From: Tragulus kanchil
Lineage: Eukaryota; Chordata; Mammalia; Artiodactyla; Tragulidae
Assembly: GCA_022376925.1 (NCBI GenBank)
Contig: JAIOJX010000001.1
Span: 1,612,001-1,676,000 of the forward strand
Direction of reading: 5' to 3'
DNA: 64,000 nt
Made by a program: the position numbers and the translations under genes. Positions 12,701 through 21,796 of this stretch are shown piece after piece. How positions within the stretch are numbered: the stretch's first letter is position 1; each line of letters starts with the position of its first letter. Below the pieces are notes generated by a model. It did not search any database. It saw nothing but the letters and a program-made list of their open reading frames with translations, and was not told the origin of the DNA.

Positions 12701-15700
12701 TGCGGGGCCCGCCCCGCCCCCCGCTCCCGCTCTGCCTCCGCCCGTGGTCTCTCCCTGGGGCCCGGGCTCGTCCCAAGCTAGTGACGGGGTGAGGCGTTAA
12801 CACGAGCAAGGGCGCCGGCACACCCCCCGCTTCTGGGGTGCTAGCTAGGGAGGGAAGTAAGGGAAGCAAGAAGGACAAGAAAAGAAGAAACAGCACTATT
12901 ATCTGTAGTGATATGGTTCTGTGTGTCACTGTTCATAAGCATAAATAGATTATTTAAGTGGACAAATCCGAGTTTCACGATATGCTTGACTCGAGGTCAG
13001 CATACACAGTTGGGTGACATTCCCCTCGCCAGCAGTCAACACCACGGGTGTCAGACACCCGGGAGTGCATCTCACCGGCCTGTGGCCGACGGCATCACAC
13101 ATCAGTTGAAAATGAAAGTGAGCGAGTGCCGCGCCGCAGTGGAGGGAACACTCTTTGTCCTTGTCTGCAGAGCTCGGGCCAGCCCGTGCCCCTGGTGGTG
13201 GAGAGCTGTGTCCGCTGCATCAACCTCAACGGTGAGCAAGGCCCGGGCCCTCCCGCCCTTGGGCCGGCCCGCGAGCCTGGAGAGCTGGGCGTGGAGGAGG
13301 CTGGCCCCCCCGCCCCTAGCTGCCCTTCGTCCTGGGCCCCCTCACCCGCAGGCCGCCCTGTTCCTTTGCCATGTGCCGAGGAACCTGCTGGCCCAGAGGC
13401 ACAGCCGCCCTTTCTCCCCCAGGTGACAAGGCGGAGCGGGAGGTGACTTGGTGAGTACTTCGTGAGGGACCAGTTTATCCCAAGGAGCTGTGGGGTCCCT
13501 ACCTTCCCTCTCTTTGCTCATTCCTTGGTGGCCTCAGTTTCCCACGTTTGCCCAGTGGGTTCTGGATGTGAGCTCCAGCATCCAGTTGGCTGGGCTGGGG
13601 GTCTGGGCAACCTAGTTTGCATGCCCGCTCCCCTCAGAGGCGGCTCCTGTTCCCCATGACAGGACCCAGTACACTCAGAGGAAACTCCAGAAGACCCGGG
13701 TCCCCGCCCCAGCTCCCAGTATAACCAGAAACTCTTTGGGGGAGACATGGAGAAGTTTATCCAGGTACTTGCCTTACCCTTCAGCCGCGTGCGGGGCCCG
13801 CCCCGCCCCCCGCTCCCGCTCTGCCTCCGCCCGTGGTCTCTCCCTGGGGCCCGGGCTCGTCCCAAGCTAGTGACGGGGTGAGGCGTTAACACGAGCAAGG
13901 GCGCCGGCACACCCCCCGCTTCTGGGGTGCTAGCTAGGGAGGGAAGTAAGGGAAGCAAGAAGGACAAGAAAAGAAGAAACAGCACTATTATCTGTAGTGA
14001 TATGGTTCTGTGTGTCACTGTTCATAAGCATAAATAGATTATTTAAGTGGACAAATCCGAGTTTCACGATATGCTTGACTCGAGGTCAGCATACACAGTT
14101 GGGTGACATTCCCCTCGCCAGCAGTCAACACCACGGGTGTCAGACACCCGGGCGTGCATCTCACCGGCCTGTGGCCGACGGCATCACACATCAGTTGAAA
14201 ATGAAAGTGAGCGAGTGCCGCGCCGCAGTGGAGGGAACACTCTTTGTCCTTGTCTGCAGAGCTCGGGCCAGCCCGTGCCCCTGGTGGTGGAGAGCTGTGT
14301 CCGCTGCATCAACCTCAACGGTGAGCAAGGCCCGGGCCCTCCCGCCCTTGGGCCGGCCCGCGAGCCTGGAGAGCTGGGCGTGGGGAGGAGGCTGCGGCCC
14401 CGCCAGCTTTCCGTTCTCCCACAGGTCTGCAGCACGAGGGCATCTTCCGGGTGTCGGGCGCTCAGCCGCGGGTGTCAGAGATCCGCGATGCTTTTGAGAG
14501 AGGTGGGGACCAGCGAGGTGGGGTGGGGTGGGGCGCTGGTAGAGCTGGTGTCATTGGCCTTCTTGTCCCTCCCCCCAATGGTGTCTCCTCTAGGAGAGGA
14601 CCCGCTGGTGGAGGGCTGCACTGCCCATGACCTGGACTCGGTGGCGAGCGTGCTGAAGCTCTACTTCCGGAGCCTGCAGCCCCCGATCTTCCCCCCAGAC
14701 CTGTTTGGAGAGCTGCTGGCTTCTGCTGGTGAGGCCGGGGCCCGAGGCAGGCCCGGGGGGGCCTCCCTGGTGGCCGCCTCGGCTTGGCTCATGGCTTCTC
14801 TCTGGGGCGATGGCCTTGGCTGCAGAGCTCGAGGCTACGGCTGAGCGGGTGGAACTTGTGTGCGGCCTCCTGGCCCGGCTGCCCGGACCGGTGCTGGTGG
14901 TCCTGCGCTACCTCTTCACCTTCCTCAACCAGTGAGTGCTTCTTGGGTGGGGGACGGGTGCGAGGGTGGTGCAGGGGTGGCCCCGGCCAGCTGCAGGTGA
15001 GGGTGCGGGGACTCCACGCCGAGAACCCCGAGCCTGTGACCTGCATGTCCCCCCAGCCTGGCCCAGTACAGCGATGAGAACATGATGGACCCCTACAACC
15101 TGGCTGTGTGCTTCGGGCCAACGCTGCTGCCCGTGCCTGCGGGGCAGGACCCGGTGGCCTTGCAGGGGCGCGTGAACCAGCTGGTACAGACCCTCATCGT
15201 GCAGCCCGCGCGCGTCTTCCCGACCCTGGCCCAGCTGCCTGGCCCCGTCTATGAGAAGTGCATGGCGCCGCCTTCTGCCAGCTGCTTGGGGTAGGCTCTT
15301 GGCGCTGCCGGGAGAGAGGCTGGCAGAGGGAGGCTCCGTGTCTGCTCACCCGCCTTCCTCTGCTCTGGACTGCAGGGACGCCCAGCTGGAGGGCCCGGCG
15401 GGGGAGAACGAGGCAGAGCTGGACGCTGGGACCTTAGCCCAGGAGGACGGTGAGGGCAGGGGCGGGGCCCCACCCTGCTCCCGCCCAGGGCGTCCACTCC
15501 CCCCTCACTTGGATCTCGTCTCCTCCCCAGACCTGGAGGGGGTTGTCGAGGCCGTAGCTTGCTTTGCCTACACAGGCCGTACGGCTCAGGAGCTGACCTT
15601 CCAGCGCGGGGACGTGTTGCGACTGCATGAGCGGGCCTCCGGCGACTGGTGGCGGGGCGAGCTCGCGGGGGCCCGGGGGCTCATCCCCCACAAGTACATC

Positions 15701-17659
15701 ACTTTTCCAGCGGGGTGAGTGAGGAGGCTCTCCTTTCCTCTAGGCTTCCAGCCCTTCTCCCACCCCGAGTCCCAGGTGCCTCGGGCCCAGCATGGTCCAG
15801 GACGTGCCTTTCTGACCACTGCTGGCCAGCCCTGTGCCCTCTGACCTGCAGACCCCAAGCCCAGAACGAGCGCTTTCACTGTCTTGTCTTTCTGTCCCAA
15901 GGGCGGAGAAGCCCGCTGCCGGGGAGCTAGTGAGCAGCCCAGAGGGCCTCCCAGCGGTGGAGCTTCTCCAGAAGTGAGCAGGGGGAAGACCCTTTCTGGG
16001 GTCCAGTTCACCCACCCTGGGCTGAAGGCGGGTGGAGTCAGACTTCAGCTATGTGCACAGGGACCAGCCCCGCTGTTCCCTTCCCTTGCACTCAGGGCTG
16101 GGAGAAGCCGTTGCCGGGGTGTGCAGGGACGCCCCCGGGCCCCCTCCAGGCTCGCTGTCTGTGCCCTGCAGGCCAGAGCCGTGCGTCCTACCCGAGCCCC
16201 CTTTTGGCATACTTGGAGGCCCCTCTGGACACAGACGGCCCTGCTTGGTCCCAGCGTCCCCAGAACGACACCTGGAGGTGGATAAGGTGGGTGCAGGGGC
16301 CGGCCGTGTGGCAAGGCACACGTGTCTCGGGTGGATCTCTGCGTCCCCTGATGGAGCGCTCTTCCCGGCCCGGGCCCAAGTCTGACAAACCGGCTGAGCC
16401 CAGCCTAGAGGGGGGCCAGCCAGCAAGGGGTGTGAACGCCGGGGGCAAGCTAGGGGGATACCCGAGGGTCCCCCGTTGGGACTTCATGTTTGGTTCCTAG
16501 GTGGGAAGCGGCAAATGGGACAGGCTTCAAAGATGGCATCTAGAGCCAGGCTAAGGGACAGGTGGTGACGTGGCAGGTGCTTTGTGAGTTGGAGAGGATG
16601 AAAGGGGCAGATGGGAGAGAGACGGCGGGAGGTGGCTGACTGGGGAGCCAGGGAGGGGAGAGAGCAGGTGCCAGATGCAGCCCTGGTGAGGGGTGCAACC
16701 TGGGGAGACCCCGCTCCCTGCTGCGTCCGCTGGCCCCAGCACAGCCCACTGTGGGCTCCCAGTGGGTACCAGTGGGCTGAGCCGGAAGCCCTGGGGACAG
16801 TGAGCCTGAGGACAGAGTGAGAGAGCCCGCCATGTCCCGGGTGTGGCCGGGCCGGGGTGCCCGGGTGCGGGGGACAGAGGGGCGAGGGGGGCCACATGGG
16901 TGCGGCGGCTGGAGGAGCGGGGCCAGGGGTGGGGCACGGGCAGCCTCAGGGCCCCAGGGGAGGAAGGCGGTAAGCAGGGCCAGGCGGGCTGCGGGGGAGC
17001 CCTGCCCTGGGAAGTCAGGCACGCCGGTGGCCCCCAAAGCCAGGGGGTGGTGGCTGTGATCTCAGCCAGGGAGAGCGGGGAGAGGACGCGTGCCCGGGGC
17101 CCCGCCAGGAGGCTTCCATCTCAGGGCTGAACTGAGCACTGCAGTCCCCAAAGGAGGTGGTGACGACCATGCCAGAAGTCTCAGGAGTGGGAAAGGGAGG
17201 GGTGACAGCTGCGGGCTCACAGAGAGGACGGGCCTGGGGACAGGCGGTAGCTGAAGACTGTTTCAGGGGGTGGAGGAATTCAGGGAGAGGCTCGGGCAAT
17301 GGGCAGCAGAGGATAGGAGGCCGTCACTCCTGGGCCTGTTGGAAACACTGACCTGGGGGCAGGGGACGGCTGGGCAGGTGGGGCCTGGTTGCACCAAGGC
17401 CGTGCCTTTCTCTCCTCTCCACCAGGCCGTGGCACAGAACATGGACTCTGTGTTTAAGGAGCTCTTGGGAAAGACTGCCCTCCGTCAGGGCCTTGGACCA
17501 GGCTCCAGCCACTCCCCTAGCCCTGGGCCCCGCAGCCCAAAGCCTCCAGGCGGTGGCCGCTTTGGCAAGAACAAAGGCTTCTCCCGCAGCCCTGGCGCCC
17601 CTGCCTCACCCTCGCTGTCCCATCCCCAGGGCTTGGACTCAGCCTTCAAGCCGCACTGA
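3038..17659 (+). CDS. ARHGAP4: ARHGAP4, Rho GTPase-activating protein 4 (exons 2-22)
   Basis: Cytosolic F-BAR/RhoGAP/SH3 protein of haematopoietic and neural cells that accelerates GTP hydrolysis by Rho-family GTPases and restrains cell motility (family knowledge). Coding exons read with AG/GT borders: 3038-3245 (duplicate 4099-4306), 3332-3494 (duplicate 4393-4555), 4779-4841, 5102-5287, 5871-5999, 6093-6314, 11494-11595, 11715-11906, 11993-12077, 12333-12360, 12573-12675, 13171-13231 (duplicate 14260-14320), 14425-14502, 14594-14728, 14826-14931, 15057-15290, 15376-15449, 15531-15714, 15902-15973, 16172-16286, 17426-17659. One copy of each totals 2774 nt: 2 nt finishing codon 23, then 923 codons and TGA. 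With 23 residues from exon 1 this gives 946, the human length. All phases agree. Exon 1 is outside the window, and exons 2-3 and 11-13 are duplicated, probably by assembly error. Confidence 0.97.
3752..4780. repeat. Tandem duplication 1, copy b
   Basis: Downstream copy of 2691-3717. It continues correctly into ARHGAP4 exon 4 at 4779. Confidence 0.95.
4099..6314 (+). CDS. ARHGAP4: ARHGAP4 exons 2-7, F-BAR domain
   Basis: Exons 4099-4306, 4393-4555, 4779-4841, 5102-5287, 5871-5999 and 6093-6314 encode residues about 24-347, the membrane-bending, dimerising F-BAR domain. Typical stretches are ELLQELAEFMRRRAEVELEY, KLKCTKARNEYLLSLASVNA and SNYYLHDVLDLMDCCDTGFH. The exon 3/4 intron has a GC donor (AAG|GCAAGG at 4556) and an ordinary AG acceptor at 4777-4778. 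The downstream copy of exons 2-3 is the one joined to exon 4 without a scrambled junction, so it is the better choice for a gene model. Confidence 0.92.
6724..6844 (-). mobile_element. CHR-type SINE, antisense
   Basis: A tRNA-derived SINE with B-box-like GGTTCAA region (antisense gattgaaccc). It is flanked by the target-site duplication actaggcc at 6716-6723 and 6845-6852. Confidence 0.8.
7899..8177 (-). mobile_element. CHR-type SINE, GC-rich subfamily, antisense
   Basis: The tRNA-like head is at the right end (ggaccaccagggaagccc) and the long body runs to the left. Flanked by the 12-bp target-site duplication taccttttattt at 7887-7898 and 8178-8189. Confidence 0.85.
8220..8430 (-). mobile_element. 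CHR-2-like SINE, antisense (repeated near 9376-9587)
   Basis: It has a body with tgcggcacagaagagccttgc and ends in the typical cagggaagtct head. The second copy near 9376-9587 is due to tandem duplication 2, not to a second insertion. Confidence 0.7.
8795..8910 (-). mobile_element. CHR-type SINE fragment, antisense (repeated near 9951-10066)
   Basis: A short tRNA-derived fragment with ccagggatcgaacctgc and ccacagggaagtccct. Its second copy is part of tandem duplication 2. Confidence 0.7.
9342..10490. repeat. Tandem duplication 2, copy b
   Basis: Downstream copy of 8186-9330, including both antisense SINE fragments of that unit. Confidence 0.95.
10790..11250. mobile_element. Ancient LINE-1-like remnant, GC-shifted
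   Basis: It resembles the common mammalian L1 3' segment (gaatcatatggtatctatcc, tttttaaggctgaataacat, cccattgtatgg). Its first half is unusually rich in CpG and G/C compared with what I recall of the family. It lies just upstream of ARHGAP4 exon 8. Confidence 0.6.
11494..12077 (+). CDS. ARHGAP4: ARHGAP4 exons 8-10, linker and coiled coil
   Basis: Exons 11494-11595, 11715-11906 and 11993-12077 encode about residues 348-474, from VAEIRVEMELQDEILPRAQN to KLQAKHEKLQDAIQR. They carry the serine-rich linker SPSTESLKSTSSDPG and a basic tract RQAGRRRGQQQ. The sequence is close to the human protein, and splice phases 0, 0 and 1 fit the flanking exons. Confidence 0.93.
12222..13303. repeat. Tandem duplication 3, copy a
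   Basis: Direct repeat of 13312-14394, period 1090 bp, covering ARHGAP4 exons 11, 12 and 13. The junction is a short C-run (13304-13311). Confidence 0.95.
12333..13231 (+). CDS. ARHGAP4: ARHGAP4 exons 11-13, intact copy
   Basis: Exon 11 (12333-12360, only 28 nt), exon 12 (12573-12675) and exon 13 (13171-13231) encode DKAEREVTW, then TQYTQRKLQKSRVPRPSS and NQKLFGGDMEKFIQ, then SSGQPVPLVVESCVRCINLN at the start of the RhoGAP domain. This copy has an open frame through exon 12. The duplicate 1090 bp downstream has a 1-nt deletion in exon 12, so this upstream copy of exons 11-12 is needed for a full-length product. Confidence 0.88.
13312..14394. repeat. Tandem duplication 3, copy b
   Basis: Downstream copy of 12222-13303; differences cluster in exon 12. 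It continues correctly into exon 14. Confidence 0.95.
13423..13764 (+). pseudogene. ARHGAP4: Duplicate ARHGAP4 exons 11-12 with frameshift
   Basis: A second copy of exon 11 (13423-13450) and exon 12 (13663-13764) within tandem duplication 3. Exon 12 here is 102 nt instead of 103. It differs from the upstream copy by four substitutions and one deleted C within about 45 bases, after which the frame is lost. Three of the four substitutions are silent (ACA/ACT, AGA/AGG, CGC/CGG) and one changes Ser to Thr. It cannot contribute to a normal protein. Confidence 0.75.
14260..15290 (+). CDS. ARHGAP4: ARHGAP4 exons 13-17, RhoGAP domain
   Basis: Exons 14260-14320 (duplicate of 13171-13231), 14425-14502, 14594-14728, 14826-14931 and 15057-15290 encode most of the RhoGAP domain (about residues 517-722). 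The catalytic arginine finger lies in GIFRVSGAQPRVSEIRDAF in exon 14. EDPLVEGCTAHDLDSVASVL, LKLYFRSLQPP and MMDPYNLAVCFGPTLLP are the other conserved blocks, so the catalytic and structural residues of an active GAP are present. Confidence 0.94.
15376..17659 (+). CDS. ARHGAP4: ARHGAP4 exons 18-22, SH3 domain and C-tail
   Basis: Exon 18 (15376-15449) is an acidic linker. Exon 19 (15531-15714) is a single-exon SH3 domain with ACFAYTGRTAQELTFQRGD, the WWRGE ligand-groove motif and GLIPHKYI. Exons 20 (15902-15973), 21 (16172-16286) and 22 (17426-17659) form a Ser/Pro-rich tail including AQNMDSVFKELLGKT and GFSRSPGAPASPSLSHPQ, ending at TGA 17657-17659. Exon 20 encodes fewer residues than I recall for human, so this tail is the most divergent part. 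Confidence 0.93.
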
Positions 17660-18005
17660 GGGGCCGCCTCTTCCTCTGCAGGCCCCGCGCCACCCCAGGG
17701 CAAGACTGGCCGGGCGCCCTAGAGCCTTTGCTTCTCCCTGGCCTTGTCTAGCATACCTACTCACGAGCCTCTGCAGAGAGGAGGCAGCGGCTGCCGAGCT
17801 CACCCCGGCCCCGGCCTGGCGTAGCCCCTCTGGGAGGCAGCCGAGGAGGGAGGCTGGGGCGGCCCCTCTGGAGCGTGGCTGGGAGGGCCCTGACCTGACA
17901 GCCAGCAGGTGGCAGGTGCCTTTGCTCAGGCTGAGGACGGCAGTCTGGTGGGGGTTGGTGGGCATTGGCAGCCATTCATAAAATCCTGTGCGTTGACTCG
18001 CTGAT
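17660..18005 (+). terminator. ARHGAP4: ARHGAP4 3' UTR and probable poly(A) site
   Basis: Sequence after the stop codon. There is no AATAAA or ATTAAA; the only hexamer-like signal is CATAAA/ATAAAA at 17977-17983, followed by TG-rich sequence, suggesting cleavage near 18000. The neighbouring AVPR2 gene runs toward it from the other strand. Confidence 0.45.
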
Positions 18006-18520
18006 GCGTGGCAGTTCTCTGTCTGAGGGGGAGGGACTGGGCAGGGGGGTACAGGCCCAGCCTCCCAGCACCCCAGCACTCAAGGCCAGGGGTGCTCAGC
18101 TTCTACAGGGGGCCTCTTGGGGACCTGCACCTCTGAAGCCCAGTTGCCTGTGGTAGGTTCTGCACTGTCGCCACACCCACTGTTACCCGGATCCAAAGAC
18201 ACTCGCCAGGTGGAAATGAGCCGGAGCTTTTACGAGGGAGCGATCAGGAGGGAGGGCCAAGGGGACCCGAGAGGAGGGAAAGGCAGGCCCCTGACCCAGC
18301 CCCCTTTTCCGCCTCCCGGGCTCCCGGGCCCTCCACAGATGCCGGCACTGGCTGGGGCGAAGGCCATTTGTCACACCCAGACCCCCCCAACCCACTGACA
18401 CAGCCCCTCCCCACACCCGCGCCAAGGAGCGGGCAGCCCGGCGGGCCATCACTCAGCCGGTTTCCAGAAGCTCATCCGAGCTGCTCCGTGGAGTCCCCGG
18501 AAGGAGAGCGCCCCTGTTCC

Positions 18521-21100
18521 TCAGGAGGAGGGGTCCTCGGCCAGGAAGGAGCTGGCTGCGGCGCAGGGCTCCTCCCGGGGCCGCAGGCCGCGCAGGCCGC
18601 GTCTCCAGGTGCCGCAGAGCAGGCTTCGCAGCTCAGAGGAGAGGCTGCTGCTGAAGGAGGCGTAGATCCAGGGGTTGGTGCAGCTGTTGAGGCTGGCCAG
18701 CAGCATGAGCAGCACGAAGGGGGGCCCTGCGCGGTGGAGGGATCTGGGCTGGTGCTCGGGGCCCGTGGCAGCCGAGGTGGGGGAGGAGGGGCAAAGGCAC
18801 AGGTGCAGCCAAGCCCGCGTGGCCCCCACAGCCCTAGCCACGGCCACGCACCTTCCCGCGGTGCCTCCGGGTCCCACGCTGCCCACAGCTGCACGAGGAA
18901 GAAGGGCGCCCAGCACAGCACGTACACTACCACGATCACCAGCGTCATCCTCACGGTCTTGGCCATGGCTGCCGACACACGGGCTCCCTCTCCGGGACCG
19001 CCCGTCCGGCACCCTCCACGGAGCCTGCCAGCCCTCTCTGCTGGCCCTGGCACCAGGCTGGTGTGCATCTCCCGGAAGATGAGCACCTGGCAGGCGGCGA
19101 TGCCCAGGGCAGGTGCCACAAACACCATCAGGGCGATCCAGGTGACATAGGCGCGGAGGCCCCAGGGTTCGGCAAAGCGGGCCCAGCAGTCAAGGACCCC
19201 ACTGCCATCCACATCACGCTGGGCAAAGATGAAAAGCTGGGGCAGGCTGAGAAGAAGTGAGAAGGCCCAGGCCACCAGCACCGGCCGGTTCCAGTGAGCT
19301 CCACCTCCGTGGCGGTATGCCAGCATGGGGTGGCAGATGGCGCGGTGGCGGTCCAGCGTCATGGCCAGGATCATGTAGGAGGAGGCGTACATGCCCACCA
19401 TCTGCAGGTACTTGACAGCCCGGCACAGGGCATCAGGTCCATGGAAGCGGTCGGTGGCATCCCAGGCCAGCTGGGGCAGCACTTGGAACAGCGCCACGGC
19501 CAGGTCAGCCAGGCACAAGTGGCCGATGAAGACATGCATGGGCGCCCAGTGGCCCCTCCGGCCCCGTCGCACTAGGGCCCCCAGCACCAAGCCGTTGCTC
19601 AGGGCCACGGCAACAAAGACTGTGGAGAGCAGGGCCAGCTCCGCCTGGGCTAGCAGGGGTCCCCAGCGGGGGGGGGGTGCCGCAGAGCAGGCTTCGCAGC
19701 TCAGAGGAGAGGCTGCTGCTGAAGGAGGCGTAGATCCAGGGGTTGGTGCAGCTGTTGAGGCTGGCCAGCAGCATGAGCAGCACGAAGGGGGGCCCTGCGC
19801 GGTGGAGGGATCTGGGCTGGTGCTCGGGGCCCGTGGCAGCCGAGGTGGGGGAGGAGGGGCAAAGGCACAGGTGCAGCCAAGCCCGCGTGGCCCCCACAGC
19901 CCTAGCCACGGCCACGCACCTTCCCGCGGTGCCTCCGGGTCCCACGCTGCCCACAGCTGCACGAGGAAGAAGGGCGCCCAGCACAGCACGTACACTACCA
20001 CGATCACCAGCGTCATCCTCACGGTCTTGGCCATGGCTGCCGACACACGGGCTCCCTCTCCGGGACCGCCCGTCCGGCACCCTCCACGGAGCCTGCCAGC
20101 CCTCTCTGCTGGCCCTGGCACCAGGCTGGTGTGCATCTCCCGGAAGATGAGCACCTGGCAGGCGGCGATGCCCAGGGCAGGTGCCACAAACACCATCAGG
20201 GCGATCCAGGTGACATAGGCGCGGAGGCCCCAGGGTTCGGCAAAGCGGGCCCAGCAGTCAAGGACCCCACTGCCATCCACATCACGCTGGGCAAAGATGA
20301 AAAGCTGGGGCAGGCTGAGAAGAAGTGAGAAGGCCCAGGCCACCAGCACCGGCCGGTTCCAGTGAGCTCCACCTCCGTGGCGGTATGCCAGCATGGGGTG
20401 GCAGATGGCGCGGTGGCGGTCCAGCGTCATGGCCAGGATCATGTAGGAGGAGGCGTACATGCCCACCATCTGCAGGTACTTGACAGCCCGGCACAGGGCA
20501 TCAGGTCCATGGAAGCGGTCGGTGGCATCCCAGGCCAGCTGGGGCAGCACTTGGAACAGCGCCACGGCCAGGTCAGCCAGGCACAAGTGGCCGATGAAGA
20601 CATGCATGGGCGCCCAGTGGCCCCTCCGGCCCCGTCGCACTAGGGCCCCCAGCACCAAGCCGTTGCTCAGGGCCACGGCAACAAAGACTGTGGAGAGCAG
20701 GGCCAGCTCCGCCTGGGCTAGCAGCGGGTCCCGGGCATCCAGCAGCTCCCCTCCGCTGCCGTTACCTAGTGGGGCAGGTTGAGAGAGGGGCCGGGGCACA
20801 GCTGGGCAGGGGCAGGGGGAGAGGCTCAAGTTACGACGTGCACCCAGCAGGGGCACCTGACCCAAGCCGCTCAGGCAGAGCTGGTGCCTGGGCAGCCGTC
20901 CACCTGGGCCTTCTGCCTCCCAGCAGCCCCAGCCCCCGGTGAATAATAGGGCAAGGCTCTCCGCTCCCCGCACCAGTAGCCTGGGGAACAGGGGCTTCTT
21001 GGCTTCATCCCACCCTGCCCGACTCTTTCCAGGGGGGAGGGGGCATGAGCGGGAGCCCAGTGGCCGGCACCTTACCTGAGGTGGTGGGCGCCACGAGCAT
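18521..21100 (-). CDS. AVPR2: AVPR2, vasopressin V2 receptor (3 exons)
   Basis: Class A Gs-coupled receptor of kidney collecting duct; vasopressin binding raises cAMP and moves aquaporin-2 to the apical membrane (family knowledge). On the minus strand: exon 1 21100-21076 (MLVAPTTS), exon 2 20801-19920 (882 nt, TM1 to TM6), exon 3 18726-18521 (TM7, tail, TGA). These sum to 1113 nt, 370 residues. Seen: glycosylation site N22-G-S, TM1 [18 protein letters not shown] motif in TM3 (LDRHRAIC), TM6 [20 protein letters not shown], and NSCTNPWIY in TM7. Exon borders are ctcag|gtaag, AG|CTGTGCC, GGGAAG|GTGCGT and gcag|GGCCCC. Two overlapping tandem duplications add extra partial copies of all three exons. 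The gene is tail-to-tail with ARHGAP4, as in human. Confidence 0.96.
18608..19656. repeat. Tandem duplication 4, copy a
   Basis: Direct repeat of 19676-20724, period 1068 bp, within AVPR2 exons 2-3. The junction 19657-19675 is a garbled form of the expected exon 2 sequence ending in a G-run. Confidence 0.95.
18852..19656 (-). pseudogene. AVPR2: Extra partial copy of AVPR2 exon 2
   Basis: The downstream (lower-coordinate) copy of exon 2 within duplication 4. It starts abruptly near codon [11 protein letters not shown] at 19656 and runs to the normal donor at 18852. It is identical in content to 19920-20724. It has no start codon or acceptor of its own. Because the period (1068) is a multiple of three, it stays in frame with the upstream copy, which creates the misleading 978-codon open frame 18472-21408. 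Confidence 0.85.
19676..19794 (-). pseudogene. AVPR2: Truncated copy of AVPR2 exon 3
   Basis: This begins at a normal acceptor (exon start 19794, [20 protein letters not shown]) and stops after ...ELRSLLCGT at the duplication junction. There the sequence turns into a G-run and re-enters exon 2. The tail and stop codon are missing. It is a consequence of duplication 4. Confidence 0.85.
19676..20724. repeat. Tandem duplication 4, copy b
   Basis: Upper-coordinate copy of 18608-19656. Its last 38 bp (20687-20724) also belong to duplication 5, so that short segment occurs three times in the window. Confidence 0.95.
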
Positions 21101-21761
21101 CCTGGGGGCAGGAGTCCTGAGCACCTGGAGGAGACGGGGTAGTGAGCTCGGCCTCCCCCCTGAGGGGCCAGCCGTGCTGCCCAGAGTCTCTGGACAGGGG
21201 TCCTTAAAGCGTCGCCGGGGTGGGGTGGGGTGGGGGGTCTCTGTGTGTGTTCATTCCTGTGATCAGCCTCTGGGCTACGGCTTAGCCTAATCGATGTTGA
21301 GGAGGTCTGGCCACTGGGACAGGCGTGGACCTTGGAGCCCAGGCCTGGCCAGGGGAAGATGGAGAGAGGGACAGTCAGACAGGTGGACGAACCCAGACTC
21401 AGACCCACCTAGGCAGTCCATGAGAAGAGAGGCAGACGTATGGAGCCCCCCTGCCCTGACAGAGGCCAAGAGGCGGCCATTGGAGGGTTGGGGACAGGGT
21501 GGGAAGGCTGCTCTGTCCCTCTTACCTGGCTGGGCTCCTGGGCAGCTGGGCGGCAGCAGGCGCAAAGGTGGCCCGGAGCTCAGATCGGCTTTCCCTCGCC
21601 TGCCCCGCCCCAGCCAGGCCTCTGGGAGTGCCCTGCTCAGAAGGCGCCTTCCTCCCCTCCTCCTTGAGCCTCCACCTCTGGCCTCCTCTGCGCCCCTTCC
21701 TGGCCCTAGCCACCCCAAGTCTGTCCCCAGGGCTCCTGGCTTCCCCTGAGAGGGACCCGAG
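20687..21761. repeat. Tandem duplication 5, copy a
   Basis: Direct repeat of 21797-22874, period 1110 bp, covering the AVPR2 exon 2 start, intron 1, exon 1 and 5' flank. The junction 21762-21796 is unmatched sequence. Confidence 0.95.
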
Positions 21762-21796
21762 TCGGCCCAGCACTCCCCCCGCCGTTCTGGGGGAAA

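Noticed and set aside
18472..21408. A 978-residue minus-strand protein with two receptor units
   Set aside because: It reads through AVPR2 introns and a duplication junction; normal splice sites give a 370-residue V2 receptor.
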